DNA of 64,000 bases, taken from positions 124,001-188,000 of the forward strand of contig NZ_VFOK01000002.1 in assembly GCF_006716095.1 (NCBI RefSeq). Direction: 5' to 3'. The position numbers and the translations under genes are program-made. Shown here one piece after another: positions 1 through 9,406 of the stretch (position 1 is its first letter; each line of letters begins with the position of its first letter). A model generated the notes under the pieces. That model was given only the letters and a program-made list of their open reading frames with translations, had not been told where the DNA came from and ran no database searches. Origin of the DNA: Barrientosiimonas humi. Lineage in GTDB: Bacteria > Actinomycetota > Actinomycetes > Actinomycetales > Dermatophilaceae.

Positions 1-563
1 CCGCGGCCGGCGTAGCGCTCCTCGGTCATCCGGGTGAAGGCGTCCTTGGTGATCAGGACGTACTGCGCGCCGCGGGCCGACGGCGCGGCGATCAGCAGGC
101 ACAGGGCGGCGGCGAAGATGCGGTGCAGCCAGACCGAGCGCGTCGACCACGAGTCGCGCACCGTCTCCTGCGCGGTCAGCATGATGCCGAGCACCCAGAC
201 CACGCCGCCGATGACGAACAGGGCGAGCAGGAGCAGCAGCCCGCGCGCGGTGAGGAACCCCGCCGCGCTGCTGATCACGCCGCCGCTGAGCAGCGAGAAA
301 CCGACGAGCCCGAAGGTGATCAGCGCGGCCAGCGCCATCAGGATGCCGAGGCCGCGGCGGCGGGTGAAGATCAGGCCGAGACCGGGCAGCAGGGTGCTCA
401 GCGCGGTGAGCCCGAACGCCCGGCGCACCTCACCGTTGTGCTGGGCGCGCTGCCCCGCCTGCTGGTCGCGCCAGCCGCTGCGGGAGAGAGGATCCGACCC
501 GCCCGGCTCGTCCCGGGGGTCGTACGGCCGCTGCGGGGGCGTCGCCGGCGGCGGCTGGCTCAT
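1..563 (-). CDS. LCP (LytR-CpsA-Psr)-type membrane protein, N-terminal part only
   Basis: This leftward reading frame starts at ATG 563 and runs off the window, so only about 187 residues are visible. The product begins with a proline-rich cytosolic tail, then a basic stretch (NGEVRRAFGLTALSTLLPG) and several hydrophobic segments, with an Arg-Arg-Arg turn after the first and a last helix just before the edge. This helix-bundle start with the LPGLG motif is typical of actinobacterial LCP proteins, which attach glycopolymers to peptidoglycan at the outer membrane face. The catalytic LCP domain would lie outside the window, so the family call is inferred from the N-terminus alone. No other gene shares its transcript inside the window. 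Confidence 0.65.
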   Translation of the reverse strand, partial: MSQPPPATPPQRPYDPRDEPGGSDPLSRSGWRDQQAGQRAQHNGEVRRAFGLTALSTLLPGLGLIFTRRRGLGILMALAALITFGLVGFSLLSGGVISSAAGFLTARGLLLLLALFVIGGVVWVLGIMLTAQETVRDSWSTRSVWLHRIFAAALCLLIAAPSARGAQYVLITKDAFTRMTEERYAGR

Positions 564-779
564 GGATCATCCTTCGCGGGGCTCGGGAGGCACCGGGTCA
601 CGGTGCGGCTCGGGTGGCGCACGGTCGACCGTCGATGCTGTCGGGGCGCGACCGCCGATCATCGTCCCGCACCGTCTCCAGCAGTGTCAGGCGAACCGAG
701 CAGATGTGACCCCGAGCATCTCAGATCGGTTACCGAGCATGACGCCACATCAACCTGTGTGGTTGCTGGGCGGTCCGGT

Positions 780-809
780 TTGGTCGGGAACCCGCGCCGC
801 AGGTAGCCT
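780..809 (+). promoter_or_regulatory. Probable promoter of tRNA-Ser
   Basis: TTGGTC (780-785) and TAGCCT (804-809) are separated by 18 bases and end 16 bases before the tRNA. This fits a housekeeping-sigma promoter with a short tRNA leader. The call rests on the motif match and position only. Confidence 0.4.
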
Positions 810-825
810 GGCGGACGCTCGACGG

Positions 826-919
826 GGAGGCGTCGCCTAGTCAGGTCTATGGCGCCCGCCTGCTAAGCGGGTTTGGGGCTACAACCCCATCGAGGGTTCA
901 AATCCCTCCGCCTCCGCCA
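826..919 (+). tRNA. tRNA-Ser (anticodon GCU)
   Basis: A complete 94-base class II tRNA can be folded. The acceptor arms are GGAGGCG and CGCCTCC, there is a discriminator G and an encoded CCA. The anticodon stem CCCGC/GCGGG encloses the loop CTGCTAA, giving anticodon GCT, which reads the AGC/AGU serine codons. The long variable arm (GGGGCTACAACCCC region) and the T arm GAGGGTTCAAATCCCTC are as expected for serine tRNAs. Confidence 0.97.
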
Positions 920-926
920 CAGCGCA

Positions 927-961
927 CGAAGGGCCCTCACCGACCAGGTGAGGGCCCTTCG
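927..961. terminator. Bidirectional hairpin between tRNA-Ser and the sensor kinase
   Basis: A perfect 15-bp stem (927-941 with 947-961) encloses a 5-base loop. It lies just after the tRNA and 70 bases beyond the end of the convergent kinase gene, so it can serve both transcripts. It has no T-tract, which is common in high-GC actinobacteria. Confidence 0.75.
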
Positions 962-1030
962 CTGTGCCGGCCGAGGGCGTACGGCGGGGTTGGGCATGTC
1001 GTACGTCGTCGCACGATCTGCGCCAGCAGC

Positions 1031-2605
1031 TCAGGCGGGTGCGGGGCCGGGCGGGGCGGCCGGGGGAGGGGGCGCGAGCGGGGGCGGCGTCGCCGGGAGC
1101 GCGATGGTCACCGTCGTCTCGCCCGGGCGGCTGGTCAGCCCGACACGGCCGCCGTGCGCGCTCACGACCGCGTGCACGATCGACAGCCCGAGGCCGCTGC
1201 TGCCACCGGCGCGCTGGCGGGCGGCGTCACCCCGGGTGAACCGCTCGAAGACGCGCGCCTGCAGCTGCGGCGGCACCCCCGGCCCGGTGTCGCTCACCCG
1301 CAGCTCGACCCCGCCGGGGACCGGCCGGATCGCGGTCGTGACGAGCGTGCCCGGCGGGGTGTGCGTGCGGGCGTTGGCCAGCACGTTGATCAGCACCTGC
1401 CGCAGCCGGGCCTCGTCGCCGACGACCTCGGCGGGCTCGTCGGGCAGCTCCAGGGCCCAGCGGTGGTCGGGGCCGGCGGCGCGGGCGTCGCTGACCGTCT
1501 CCATCACGACCATCGTCAGGTCCACCGGGTCCTGGGCCAGCGGACGCCCGGCGTCCAGCCGGGCGAGCAGCAGCAGGTCCTCGACCAGCTCGGTCATCCG
1601 GTCGGCCTCGGCCTCGATGCGGCCCAGCGCGTGCACCACGCCCTCGGGCACCGGCTCGGGCTCCTTGCGGGACAGCTCGGCGTAGCCGCGGATCGAGGCG
1701 AGCGGGGTGCGCAGCTCGTGGCTCGCGTCGGCGACGAACTGGCGCACCTGCAGCTCCGAGCGGTGCCGCGCGGTGAGCGAGCGGTCCACGTGGTCGAGCA
1801 GCTCGTTGAGGGCGACGCCGACCTGGCCGACCTCGGTGCCGGGGTCGGTGTCGGCGGGCGCGACCCGCTCGGACGACGTCTGCGCGGCGCCCTCGGCCAG
1901 CGGCAGGTGCGACACCCGGCGGGCCGTGCCGGCGACCCGGCGCAGCGGCGCCAGGTTGCGGCGCACGAGCAGCCACGACGCGAGCACGATGAACAGCAGG
2001 CCGAACAGGCCGACGAGGGCGACGGTGCGCACCAGGCGGTCGACCGACTCCTGCACCGGCGCGAGCGGCAGGCCGCGCACCTCGGTGAGGGTCTGCTCCT
2101 CGGTGCCTTCGCGGGTGCGCACCAGGCCCGAGCGCTGGGCGGTGACGACGCGATAGTCGGAGCCGTCCACCGCGCGGGTGACCGGCCCGGCGGACTGCTG
2201 CGGCGAGAGCGTGCGCATCAGGGTCTCGACCTGCCGCTGCGTCAGGTCGTTGCGGCTGCCGTCGGTGCCGGAGACGTAGCAGGTGCTCGCCAGGCTGCCG
2301 TCGACCACGCGCTGCACGATCGTGCCGTCCTGGGCGACCGTGCAGGTGACCTGGGACAGACCGAGCCCCGGCGGCGGCCCGCTCTTGCCGGCGTCGCCGC
2401 CCTCCAGCGCGAGCGCGGCGCTGCGCAGCTGCTCGTCCATCTGGGACAGCTGGCTGGTGCGCGAGCCCAGCACGGTGGCGGCACCCGTCACCAGCGTGAC
2501 GGCCAGATAGAGCAGGACGATCGAGGCGACCAGCTTGGTGCGCAGGTTCCAGCCGCTCGGCCGGAGCGCGCGCGCCCGCCGAGCCGAAGGGCTGGTGCCG
2601 GTCAC
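1031..2605 (-). CDS. Two-component sensor histidine kinase (HAMP-HisKA-HATPase)
   Basis: A 524-residue membrane kinase. The GTG at 2605 is chosen because it overlaps the stop of the upstream response regulator by four bases (GTGA). Helix 1 is at about residues 24-46, an extracytoplasmic sensor region follows to about 190, helix 2 is at about 191-214, and a HAMP linker comes next. The H-box is VADASHELRTPLAS (phosphorylated His296), the N-box has Asn411, and the G1/G2 boxes are SDTGPGVP (about 439) and SSGLGLSI (about 469). The protein ends in a proline/alanine tail. Architecture and pairing resemble the actinobacterial TcrY/PrrB-type kinases; the stimulus cannot be read from the sequence. Confidence 0.93.
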   Translation of the reverse strand: MTGTSPSARRARALRPSGWNLRTKLVASIVLLYLAVTLVTGAATVLGSRTSQLSQMDEQLRSAALALEGGDAGKSGPPPGLGLSQVTCTVAQDGTIVQRVVDGSLASTCYVSGTDGSRNDLTQRQVETLMRTLSPQQSAGPVTRAVDGSDYRVVTAQRSGLVRTREGTEEQTLTEVRGLPLAPVQESVDRLVRTVALVGLFGLLFIVLASWLLVRRNLAPLRRVAGTARRVSHLPLAEGAAQTSSERVAPADTDPGTEVGQVGVALNELLDHVDRSLTARHRSELQVRQFVADASHELRTPLASIRGYAELSRKEPEPVPEGVVHALGRIEAEADRMTELVEDLLLLARLDAGRPLAQDPVDLTMVVMETVSDARAAGPDHRWALELPDEPAEVVGDEARLRQVLINVLANARTHTPPGTLVTTAIRPVPGGVELRVSDTGPGVPPQLQARVFERFTRGDAARQRAGGSSGLGLSIVHAVVSAHGGRVGLTSRPGETTVTIALPATPPPLAPPPPAAPPGPAPA

Positions 2606-3324
2606 GCAGCCGGCTTGAGGACGTACCCCGCGCCGCGCATGGTGTGGATCATCGGGGTCCGCCCCGCGTCGATCTTCTTGCGCAGGTAGGAGATGTACAG
2701 CTCGACGACGTTGGCCTGGCCGCCGAAGTCGTAGTGCCACACGCGGTCGAGGATCTGCGCCTTGGACAGCACCCGCCGTGGGTTGCGCATGAGATAGCGC
2801 AGCAGCTCGAACTCCGTTGCGGTCAGAGCGATCTCGTCACCGCCGCGGGTGACCTCGTGGCTGTCCTCGTCGAGCGTCAGGTCGCCGACGACCAGCACCG
2901 AGTCGGACTCCTCCTGCAGCAGCACGGTGCGGCGCAGCAGCGCGCGCACGCGCGCGACGACCTCCTCCAGCGAGAACGGCTTGGTGACGTAGTCGTCCCC
3001 GCCGGCGGTCAGCCCGGCCACCCGGTCCTCGACGGCGTCACGCGCGGTGAGGAACAGCACGGGCACCGTGGGGTTCTCGTCGCGCAGCCGGCGCAGCACC
3101 TCGAGGCCGTCGAAGTCGGGCAGCATCATGTCCAGCACGACCGCGTCGGGCTTGAACTCCTTGGCCACGCGCACCGCCTGCGAGCCGGTGCCGGCGCTCT
3201 TGACGTCCCACTTCTCGTAGCGCAGCGCCATCGACAGCAGCTCGGTGAGGTTGTTCTCGTCGTCGACGACCAGCACCCGCACGGGGTTGCCGTCGACGCG
3301 GGCGAGGGGCGCGCTGCTGCTCAT
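2602..3324 (-). CDS. OmpR/PhoB-family response regulator
   Basis: 240 residues. The receiver domain has the acidic pair VVDDE (about 20-22), phosphoacceptor Asp65 in VVLDMMLPD and the conserved lysine (about 115) in VTKPFS. The C-terminal winged helix (about 145-238) contains the OmpR-family ATEFELLRYLM and GYVLKP signatures. It is the first gene of a two-gene operon and overlaps the cognate kinase by four bases. It resembles PrrA/TrcR-type regulators. It probably binds direct repeats upstream of its targets, but which genes it controls is unknown from this window. Confidence 0.94.
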   Translation of the reverse strand: MSSSAPLARVDGNPVRVLVVDDENNLTELLSMALRYEKWDVKSAGTGSQAVRVAKEFKPDAVVLDMMLPDFDGLEVLRRLRDENPTVPVLFLTARDAVEDRVAGLTAGGDDYVTKPFSLEEVVARVRALLRRTVLLQEESDSVLVVGDLTLDEDSHEVTRGGDEIALTATEFELLRYLMRNPRRVLSKAQILDRVWHYDFGGQANVVELYISYLRKKIDAGRTPMIHTMRGAGYVLKPAA

Positions 3325-3397
3325 AGCAGCAGTGAAGCGCGCGCCTCTGTGCCGGCGCCATCACCAACCTGTGCGAATCCTGTGTCGGCGCGAACCC

Positions 3398-5125
3398 TCA
3401 GGTGGTGGCGGTCACGTCGCGCAGGCCGGGGCGGGTCTCGGGAGCCTTGGTGCGGGTGGCGTCGCTCTCGGCGTCGGTCGCGAGCTGCTGCGAGGCGATC
3501 TCGGCCGCGACCCGCTCCTTGTAGGCCTCGATCTCGCGCGCCTTGGTGGCCTCGTCCCAGCCGAGCACCGCCGCCATGATGTCGGCGGTCTCCTCGGCGG
3601 CGTCGACCCCGCGGTGCTTGGTCTCGATCGACATGCGGGTGCGCCGGGCGAGCACGTCGGCGAGGTGCAGCGCGCCCTCGTGGGTGACGGCGTACTTCAG
3701 CTCGGCCCGCAGGTACTTCTCCGCGGAGGCGACCGGCTCGAGCATCGAGGGGTCCTCGTCGCCGAGCGCCAGCACCTCGTGCAGCTTGGAGCCGTAGCGG
3801 CCGAGCAGGTGCTCGATGCGCCACTCCGGCAGGCCCGCCTCGCGCCCGAGCTCGGACTTGAGGTTGAGCATCGCGGCGTAGCCGTCGGCCCCGACGAGGG
3901 GGACGTGCTCGGTCACCGACTCGCTGATCTGGCCGAGGTCCTCGGCGGCGGCGTCGACGGCGTCCTTGGCCATCACCCGGTAGGTGGTGTACTTCCCGCC
4001 GGCGATGGAGACCATGCCGGGGGCCGAGCGGGCCACGGCGTGCTCGCGCGAGAGCTGGCTGGTGTCCTCGCTCTCACCGGCGAGCAGCGGCCGCAGGCCG
4101 GCGTAGACGCCGACGATGTCGTCGTGGGTCAGCGGCACGGCCAGCACCGTGTTGACGTGCTCGAGCAGGTACTCGATGTCGGTGGCGGTCGCGGCGGGGT
4201 GCGCCAGGTCGAGCGCCCAGTCGGTGTCGGTGGTGCCGATGATCCAGTGCTGGTCCCACGGGATGACGAACAGCACCGACTTCTCGGTGCGCAGGATCAG
4301 GCCGACCTCGCCGGCGATCCGGTCGCGGTTGACCAGGATGTGCACGCCCTTGGACGCCCGCACCCGGAAGCGGCCCCGGCCGCCGGTCATCTTCTGGATG
4401 TCGTCGGTCCACACGCCGGTGGCGTTGATGACGACCTTGGCGCGCACGGTGGCCCGCTCGTCGGTCTCGACGTCGCGCACCACCGCGCCGACCACGCGGT
4501 CGGCCTCGGTGAGGATCTCGACGACCTCGGTCGAGGAGCGCACGACCGCGCCGTAGTGCGCCGCCGTGCGGGCCACGGTCATGGTGTGGCGGGCGTCGTC
4601 GGCCTGGCCGTCGTAGTAGCGCACGGCCCCGACGAGGGCGTCGGACTTCAGACCCGGGAACAGCTGCAGCGCCCCGCCCTTGGTGAGGTGCTTCTGCCGC
4701 GGCACCGAGCGTGCCCCGCCCATCTGGTCGTACATGGCCAGGCCGGTGGCGACGTACGGCCGCTCCCAGCCGCGGTGCGACAGCGGGTAGAGGAACGGCA
4801 CGGGGTGCACCAGGTGGGGCGCGATGTGGGTGAGCATCAGCTCGCGCTCCTTGAGCGCCTCGGCCACGAGCGAGAAGTTCATCTGCTCCAGGTAGCGCAG
4901 GCCGCCGTGGAACAGCTTGGACGAGCGCGAGGAGGTGCCGCTCGCGAAGTCGCGCGCCTCGACGAGGCCGGTGCGCAGCCCACGGGTCGCCGCGTCGAGC
5001 GCCGTGCCGGCTCCGGTGACGCCGCCGCCGATGACCAGCACGTCGAACTCACGCTCGGTGAGCTCCTTCCAAGCCTGTGCGTGCTCGGCCGGACCGAGTG
5101 TGGCGCTGAACGGCTGCATCACCAT
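3398..5125 (-). CDS. glpD: Aerobic glycerol-3-phosphate dehydrogenase (FAD)
   Basis: 575 residues. The enzyme oxidises sn-glycerol 3-phosphate to dihydroxyacetone phosphate at the membrane and passes electrons to quinone. The FAD-binding Rossmann motif VLVIGGGVTGAGTALDAATR follows about 30 residues after the start. The family signature GGKYTTYRVMA lies about two thirds in, before the C-terminal DAO_C domain. The ATG at 5125 is preferred over an in-frame ATG 27 bases upstream because a GAGAGAGGA ribosome site lies 8 bases before it; ATG 5119 is a third option. It is divergent from glpF-glpK across a 158-bp shared promoter region, so glycerol uptake, phosphorylation and oxidation are co-located. 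No glycerol regulator gene sits nearby. Confidence 0.95.
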   Translation of the reverse strand: MVMQPFSATLGPAEHAQAWKELTEREFDVLVIGGGVTGAGTALDAATRGLRTGLVEARDFASGTSSRSSKLFHGGLRYLEQMNFSLVAEALKERELMLTHIAPHLVHPVPFLYPLSHRGWERPYVATGLAMYDQMGGARSVPRQKHLTKGGALQLFPGLKSDALVGAVRYYDGQADDARHTMTVARTAAHYGAVVRSSTEVVEILTEADRVVGAVVRDVETDERATVRAKVVINATGVWTDDIQKMTGGRGRFRVRASKGVHILVNRDRIAGEVGLILRTEKSVLFVIPWDQHWIIGTTDTDWALDLAHPAATATDIEYLLEHVNTVLAVPLTHDDIVGVYAGLRPLLAGESEDTSQLSREHAVARSAPGMVSIAGGKYTTYRVMAKDAVDAAAEDLGQISESVTEHVPLVGADGYAAMLNLKSELGREAGLPEWRIEHLLGRYGSKLHEVLALGDEDPSMLEPVASAEKYLRAELKYAVTHEGALHLADVLARRTRMSIETKHRGVDAAEETADIMAAVLGWDEATKAREIEAYKERVAAEIASQQLATDAESDATRTKAPETRPGLRDVTATT

Positions 5126-5283
5126 GACGGGGATCCTCTCTCGACGCGACACAGGGCTCGGGCATCACCCGTTCGGTGTACCGACAACCCCGAAGTGCGG
5201 TAGGAATCGAAGCCTACTGAGCACGTCGAGGGCGTCGCAGCCGCACCGTGCGTCCGAGCCCTCATCGAGACGAAAGGCACACC

Positions 5284-6009
5284 ATGAGTCTGGGGCAAGT
5301 GTTCGTCAGCGAGGTCTTCGGGACCGCGTTGCTGCTGCTGCTCGGCTGCGGCGTCGTCGCCAACGTCGCGCTGCCGAAGAACAACGGCTTCGAGGGCGGC
5401 TTCCTGATGGTCAACTTCGGGTGGGGGCTGGCGGTGTTCGCCGGTGTCTACGGCGCCTACAAGTCGGGCGCGCACCTCAACCCCGCCGTGACCTTCGGCC
5501 TGCTGGCCAACGACGCCGGCGAGTACGCCAAGGGCGTCCCGATCACGGTCACGTCCACGCTGGTCTACCTGGCCGGTGAGATGGTCGGCGCCTTCCTCGG
5601 CGCCGTGCTGTGCTGGATGGCGTACAAGAAGCAGTTCGACGAGCGCGGCGACGCCGCGTCGCTCGGCGTCTTCTCCACCGGTCCGCAGATCAAGAGCACC
5701 CCGTGGAACCTGATGACCGAGATCATCGGCACCTTCGTGCTGGTCTTCGTGATCATCACCTTCGGGCAGACGCCGTCCGGGCTCGGCCCGCTGGCCGTGG
5801 CCCTGCTCGTGGTCGGGATCGGCGCGAGCCTCGGTGGCCCCACGGGGTACGCCATCAACCCGGCCCGCGACCTGGGCCCGCGCATCGCGCACGCGCTGCT
5901 GCCCATCCCGCACAAGGACGACAGCAACTGGGGCTACGCCTGGATCCCGGTGGTCGGTCCGATCATCGGCGGCGTCATCGCCGGTGTCCTCGCCAACCTC
6001 TACATCTGA
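5284..6009 (+). CDS. glpF: Glycerol facilitator (MIP/aquaglyceroporin family)
   Basis: 241 residues with six hydrophobic segments. The two half-helix signatures are HLNPAVTFG and INPARDLGPR; the Asp after NPAR is the mark of glycerol-conducting aquaglyceroporins rather than water-only channels. It carries glycerol across the cytoplasmic membrane by facilitated diffusion. ATG 5284 is used rather than an in-frame start 36 bases upstream, because the homologous N-terminus (MSLGQVFVSEVFGT) begins there and GACGAAAGG precedes it. It is followed 23 bases later by glpK, making a two-gene operon divergent from glpD. Confidence 0.95.
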   Translation: MSLGQVFVSEVFGTALLLLLGCGVVANVALPKNNGFEGGFLMVNFGWGLAVFAGVYGAYKSGAHLNPAVTFGLLANDAGEYAKGVPITVTSTLVYLAGEMVGAFLGAVLCWMAYKKQFDERGDAASLGVFSTGPQIKSTPWNLMTEIIGTFVLVFVIITFGQTPSGLGPLAVALLVVGIGASLGGPTGYAINPARDLGPRIAHALLPIPHKDDSNWGYAWIPVVGPIIGGVIAGVLANLYI

Positions 6010-6032
6010 GCATCTGAGCCAAGGAGGCTTTT

Positions 6033-7580
6033 GTGAGCAGCTACATCGCCGCTATCGACCAGGGGACCACCAGCACCCGCTGCATGATCTTCGACCACGA
6101 CGGCAAGATCGCCGCCGTCGCGCAGATGGAGCACGAGCAGATCTTCCCCAAGGCGGGCTGGGTGGAGCACGACGCCAAGGAGATCTGGAACAACACCCGC
6201 AAGGTCACCGCCGAGGCGCTGGCCCAGAAGGACCTCAAGGCCAGCGACATCGCGGCCGTGGGCATCACCAACCAGCGCGAGACCGCGCTGGTCTGGGACA
6301 AGACCACCGGTGAGCCGGTCTACAACGCCATCGTCTGGCAGGACACCCGCACCGACGACATCTGCGACGAGCTGGGCGCGCTCGGCGGCGGGGCCGAGCG
6401 TTATCGCGACAAGGTCGGCCTGCCGCTCGCGACCTACTTCTCCGGCCCCAAGGTGCGCTGGATCCTCGACAACGTCGACGGGGCGCGCGAGAAGGCCGAG
6501 AAGGGCGACCTGCTCTTCGGCAACATGGACACCTGGCTGGTCTGGAACATGACCGGCGGCGTCGAGGGCGGGGTGCACATCACCGACGTCACGAACGCCT
6601 CGCGCACCCTGCTGATGGATCTGTCGACGCTCGACTGGGACGAGTCGATCGCCGAGGACATGAAGATCCCGATGTCGATGCTGCCGGAGATCCGCTCCTC
6701 GGCGGAGGAGTACGGCAAGGTCCGCGAGCGCGGCGTGCTCGGCGGCGTGCCGATCGCGGGCATCCTCGGCGACCAGCAGGCCGCGACCTTCGGCCAGGTC
6801 TGCTTCGAGCCGGGCACCGCCAAGAACACCTATGGCACGGGCAACTTCCTCCTGCTCAACACGGGCGAGGAGAAGGTCATGTCCAAGAACGGCCTGATCA
6901 CGACCGTCTGCTACAAGATCGGCGAGAACAAGCCGATCTACGCCCTCGAGGGGTCCATCGCCGTCACCGGCTCGCTGGTGCAGTGGCTGCGCGACAACCT
7001 GGGGCTGATCAAGCAGGCGCCGGAGGTCGAGGACCTCGCCAAGAAGGTCGAGGACAACGGCGACGTCTACGTCGTGCCCGCCTTCTCCGGTCTGTTCGCC
7101 CCGCACTGGCGCAGCGACGCCCGCGGCGTGATCGTCGGCCTGACCCGCTATGCGAACAAGAACCACATCGCGCGGGCGGCGCTGGAGGCCGTGGCCTTCC
7201 AGAGCAAGGAGGTCGTCGACGCGATGAACGCCGACTCCGGCGTCGACCTCTCCGAGCTGAAGGTCGACGGCGGCATGGTCGGCAACGACACCCCCATGCA
7301 GTTCCAGGCCGACCTGCTCGGGGTGCCCGTCATCCGCCCGGAGATCACCGAGACCACCTGCCTCGGCGCGGCCTACGCCGCCGGTCTCGCGGTCGGCTTC
7401 TGGAAGGACGAGGACGAGCTGCGCAAGCAGTGGGCCGAGGACAAGCGCTGGGAGCCGGAGATGGACTCCGAGCAGGTCACCGCGCTCATGACCAAGTGGG
7501 ACAAGGCGGTCAAGCGCACGCTCGACTGGGTCAAGGACACCGACAGCGACGCGGCGCCGGAGGCCCCGGCCAACGCCTGA
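6033..7580 (+). CDS. glpK: Glycerol kinase
   Basis: 515 residues; GTG start with an excellent AAGGAGG site 5 bases upstream. It phosphorylates glycerol to glycerol 3-phosphate with ATP in the cytosol. The FGGY-family N-terminal phosphate loop is [11 protein letters not shown] (about 6-16), substrate and ATP-site segments include ILGDQQAA and [12 protein letters not shown], and the second FGGY signature region is around [17 protein letters not shown] (about 413). Length matches the family. It is the distal gene after glpF, and its product feeds GlpD. Confidence 0.96.
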   Translation: MSSYIAAIDQGTTSTRCMIFDHDGKIAAVAQMEHEQIFPKAGWVEHDAKEIWNNTRKVTAEALAQKDLKASDIAAVGITNQRETALVWDKTTGEPVYNAIVWQDTRTDDICDELGALGGGAERYRDKVGLPLATYFSGPKVRWILDNVDGAREKAEKGDLLFGNMDTWLVWNMTGGVEGGVHITDVTNASRTLLMDLSTLDWDESIAEDMKIPMSMLPEIRSSAEEYGKVRERGVLGGVPIAGILGDQQAATFGQVCFEPGTAKNTYGTGNFLLLNTGEEKVMSKNGLITTVCYKIGENKPIYALEGSIAVTGSLVQWLRDNLGLIKQAPEVEDLAKKVEDNGDVYVVPAFSGLFAPHWRSDARGVIVGLTRYANKNHIARAALEAVAFQSKEVVDAMNADSGVDLSELKVDGGMVGNDTPMQFQADLLGVPVIRPEITETTCLGAAYAAGLAVGFWKDEDELRKQWAEDKRWEPEMDSEQVTALMTKWDKAVKRTLDWVKDTDSDAAPEAPANA

Positions 7581-7614
7581 CCCGTCCGCCGGCGAGCCGA
7601 CCGGCGTCAGCCCG

Positions 7615-7661
7615 CGAGGTCGTACCGAGATCTCCCTGAGCCAGATCTCGGTACGACCTCG
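7615..7661. terminator. Long bidirectional terminator hairpin between glpK and the anti-sigma gene
   Basis: A perfect 19-bp stem (7615-7633 with 7643-7661) closes a 9-base loop. It lies 34 bases after glpK and 57 bases beyond the end of the convergent gene, so it is placed to end both transcripts. Confidence 0.85.
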
Positions 7662-7718
7662 TGCTGTGTGCGCACCGATCTCACCGGGGCGGACGCGGGC
7701 CGGGCCGGTGGCGTCGGG

Positions 7719-8837
7719 TCAGGGGACGGTGACCTCGGCGCTGCCGGCGGAGGAGCTGCCGGCGCCCTGGTCGCCGCAGTAGGACACGGTCACCCGGATC
7801 GTGTAGGTGCCGGGCGCGGCGTAGACGTGCTGACGCTCGCTGGCGAGCGCCTGGCTGAGCGCGACGACTGGGGCGGCCGTGTCGCAGCTGTCGTTGACGT
7901 AGTGCTCCTCGCGGTCGCCGTCGCCGAACTCGACGGTGAAGGACATGATCCCCGCGCCCGGCGAGGTGACGTGGGCCTGCCCGATCGCCGAGCTGCTCCA
8001 GTAGACCGTGCGGCCCTCGACGCGGTCGGCGCTGGTCGTGACCTGCAGCCAGGTGCCGGGGCGCTCGTCGGCCGGCGGCGGGGGTGGGGTCGGGGCCGCC
8101 TGCGGCGGGACGGGCGCGGCGTACGTCGGTGCCGGCGACTCGCTCGGGCTGGGCGCCTCGGGTTCCTGGGGCGTGTCGGGCGCGTCCGGGTCGGAGGTGT
8201 CGGGGGCGGTGGTCTCGGCGCGCGGGCTCGCCGTGGGTGCGGCCGGCGGCGCTCCCGGCGCGGGGGACCCCGGGGCTCCGGGGGCCTGCGGCGACGGGCC
8301 GGGTGCGCCCGGCGGCAACGGGGCGGGCCGGGTCTGCTGGGGCGGGCGCGGCTGGCCCGGCTGCTGGGGCGCCGGCGGGGACTGCTGCGGCGCGGGTCCG
8401 CCCGGCGTCTGGCCGGTGGGTGCCGCGCCCGGGGTGGTGCCGGGGGCCGGCTGGCTCGGCGCGCCCGGCGTGCCGGTGGCGCCCGGGCTCTGCCCCGGGG
8501 AGCCGCCCTCGGTGGTGACCTGCACGGTTGAGGTGACGGTCGCGACCGAGCGTGAGCTCTCGGCGACCTGGCTGCCCTGCTGGTCGCGGTCGAGGGTCAG
8601 GGTGAGCACGCCCAGCCCCATGGCCGCGGCGGTGAGACCGGCCGCCGCGAGACGCCAGCCCCTTCCGGCGGGGCCACGACCGGCGCTGCCGAGGCGGCCG
8701 CCACCGGCGGCGGGCGGCTCCTCGGCCAGGCGTCGACGCAGCTGCGTCTCGCGGTCGCGGTCGAGCTGCTCGGGGGTGATGCTGCGCGCGCTCGCCTCGA
8801 ACGCATCGCGCAGGCGCTGCTCGAGGGGGTCGGTCAT
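7719..8837 (-). CDS. Membrane anti-sigma-factor-like protein with Pro-rich linker and PKD-like C-terminal domain
   Basis: 372 residues, translationally coupled (ATGA overlap) to the sigma factor upstream. A charged cytosolic segment (1-60) could bind the sigma factor. One helix (about 62-82) crosses the membrane. A low-complexity Pro/Gly/Ala/Ser stretch (about 111-255) probably spans the wall. A compact C-terminal domain (about 256-372) has PKD-like features (VEFGDGD, HVYAAPGTYTIRV) and two cysteines that could form a disulphide. No zinc-finger HxxxCxxC anti-sigma motif is visible. The anti-sigma role is therefore inferred from gene pairing and topology, and the extracellular PKD-like domain may sense a wall or surface signal. 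Confidence 0.65.
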   Translation of the reverse strand: MTDPLEQRLRDAFEASARSITPEQLDRDRETQLRRRLAEEPPAAGGGRLGSAGRGPAGRGWRLAAAGLTAAAMGLGVLTLTLDRDQQGSQVAESSRSVATVTSTVQVTTEGGSPGQSPGATGTPGAPSQPAPGTTPGAAPTGQTPGGPAPQQSPPAPQQPGQPRPPQQTRPAPLPPGAPGPSPQAPGAPGSPAPGAPPAAPTASPRAETTAPDTSDPDAPDTPQEPEAPSPSESPAPTYAAPVPPQAAPTPPPPPADERPGTWLQVTTSADRVEGRTVYWSSSAIGQAHVTSPGAGIMSFTVEFGDGDREEHYVNDSCDTAAPVVALSQALASERQHVYAAPGTYTIRVTVSYCGDQGAGSSSAGSAEVTVP

Positions 8838-9406
8838 GATCGGGCTTCTTCCAAGTACGTCTGCAGGGTCTTCATCGCGCGGCTCGCCTGGGACTTCACG
8901 GTCCCTCGGGACACCCCCATCGCCTGGGCGATCTCGGCCTCGGACAGGCCGGACCAGAATCTCAGGACCAGGACCTCGCGCTGCCGCTCGGGCAGCCGGC
9001 GCACCGCCTGGAGCACCTGCTGGTGCTCCTCGGAGAGCAGCAGGCCGGCGTCGGCCGGCGGGGCGACGTCGGGCTCGGCGACCCGCAGGTGGGCGCGCGC
9101 GGTGCGGCGGCGGCGCAGGGTGGACCGGGCCTGGTTGACCACCGCCTGGCGGATGTATCCCACCGCCGCGCCGGGGTCGCGCAGCGTCGCCTGGTTGCGG
9201 TGCAGGCCGAGGAAGGCGTCCTGGACGACGTCCTCGGCGGTGGCGAGGTCGTCGACGAGCAGCCGGGCCAGACGCACCATGCTGAGGTGGTGGGCGGCGT
9301 AGAGATCCGCCAGGTCGACCTCGGCCGGCACGAACGTCACCCCCGTCCCACGGGCCCGGACGGTCCGGGTGACCGCGGGCGTGGCTGCCGAGGCCAAGGT
9401 TGTCAT
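8834..9406 (-). CDS. SigE-family ECF RNA polymerase sigma factor
   Basis: 190 residues. ATG 9406 is selected over an in-frame start 60 bases upstream because GGAGGCGAAGGC directly precedes it. Region 2 includes DLYAAHHLSMVRLARLL and DVVQDAFLGL (core binding and -10 recognition). Region 4 includes LPERQREVLVLRFWSGLSE and the helix-turn-helix IAQAMGVSRGTVKSQASRA. It is followed, with a four-base overlap, by the membrane protein that probably restrains it, the usual arrangement for this group of ECF factors. Its target promoters cannot be identified here. Confidence 0.93.
   Translation of the reverse strand: MTTLASAATPAVTRTVRARGTGVTFVPAEVDLADLYAAHHLSMVRLARLLVDDLATAEDVVQDAFLGLHRNQATLRDPGAAVGYIRQAVVNQARSTLRRRRTARAHLRVAEPDVAPPADAGLLLSEEHQQVLQAVRRLPERQREVLVLRFWSGLSEAEIAQAMGVSRGTVKSQASRAMKTLQTYLEEARS

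Noticed and set aside
5126-5283. Glycerol-regulator operator (GTTCGGTGTACCGACAAC-like)
   Set aside because: Only about 10 of 18 positions are symmetric, which is too weak to list as a site.
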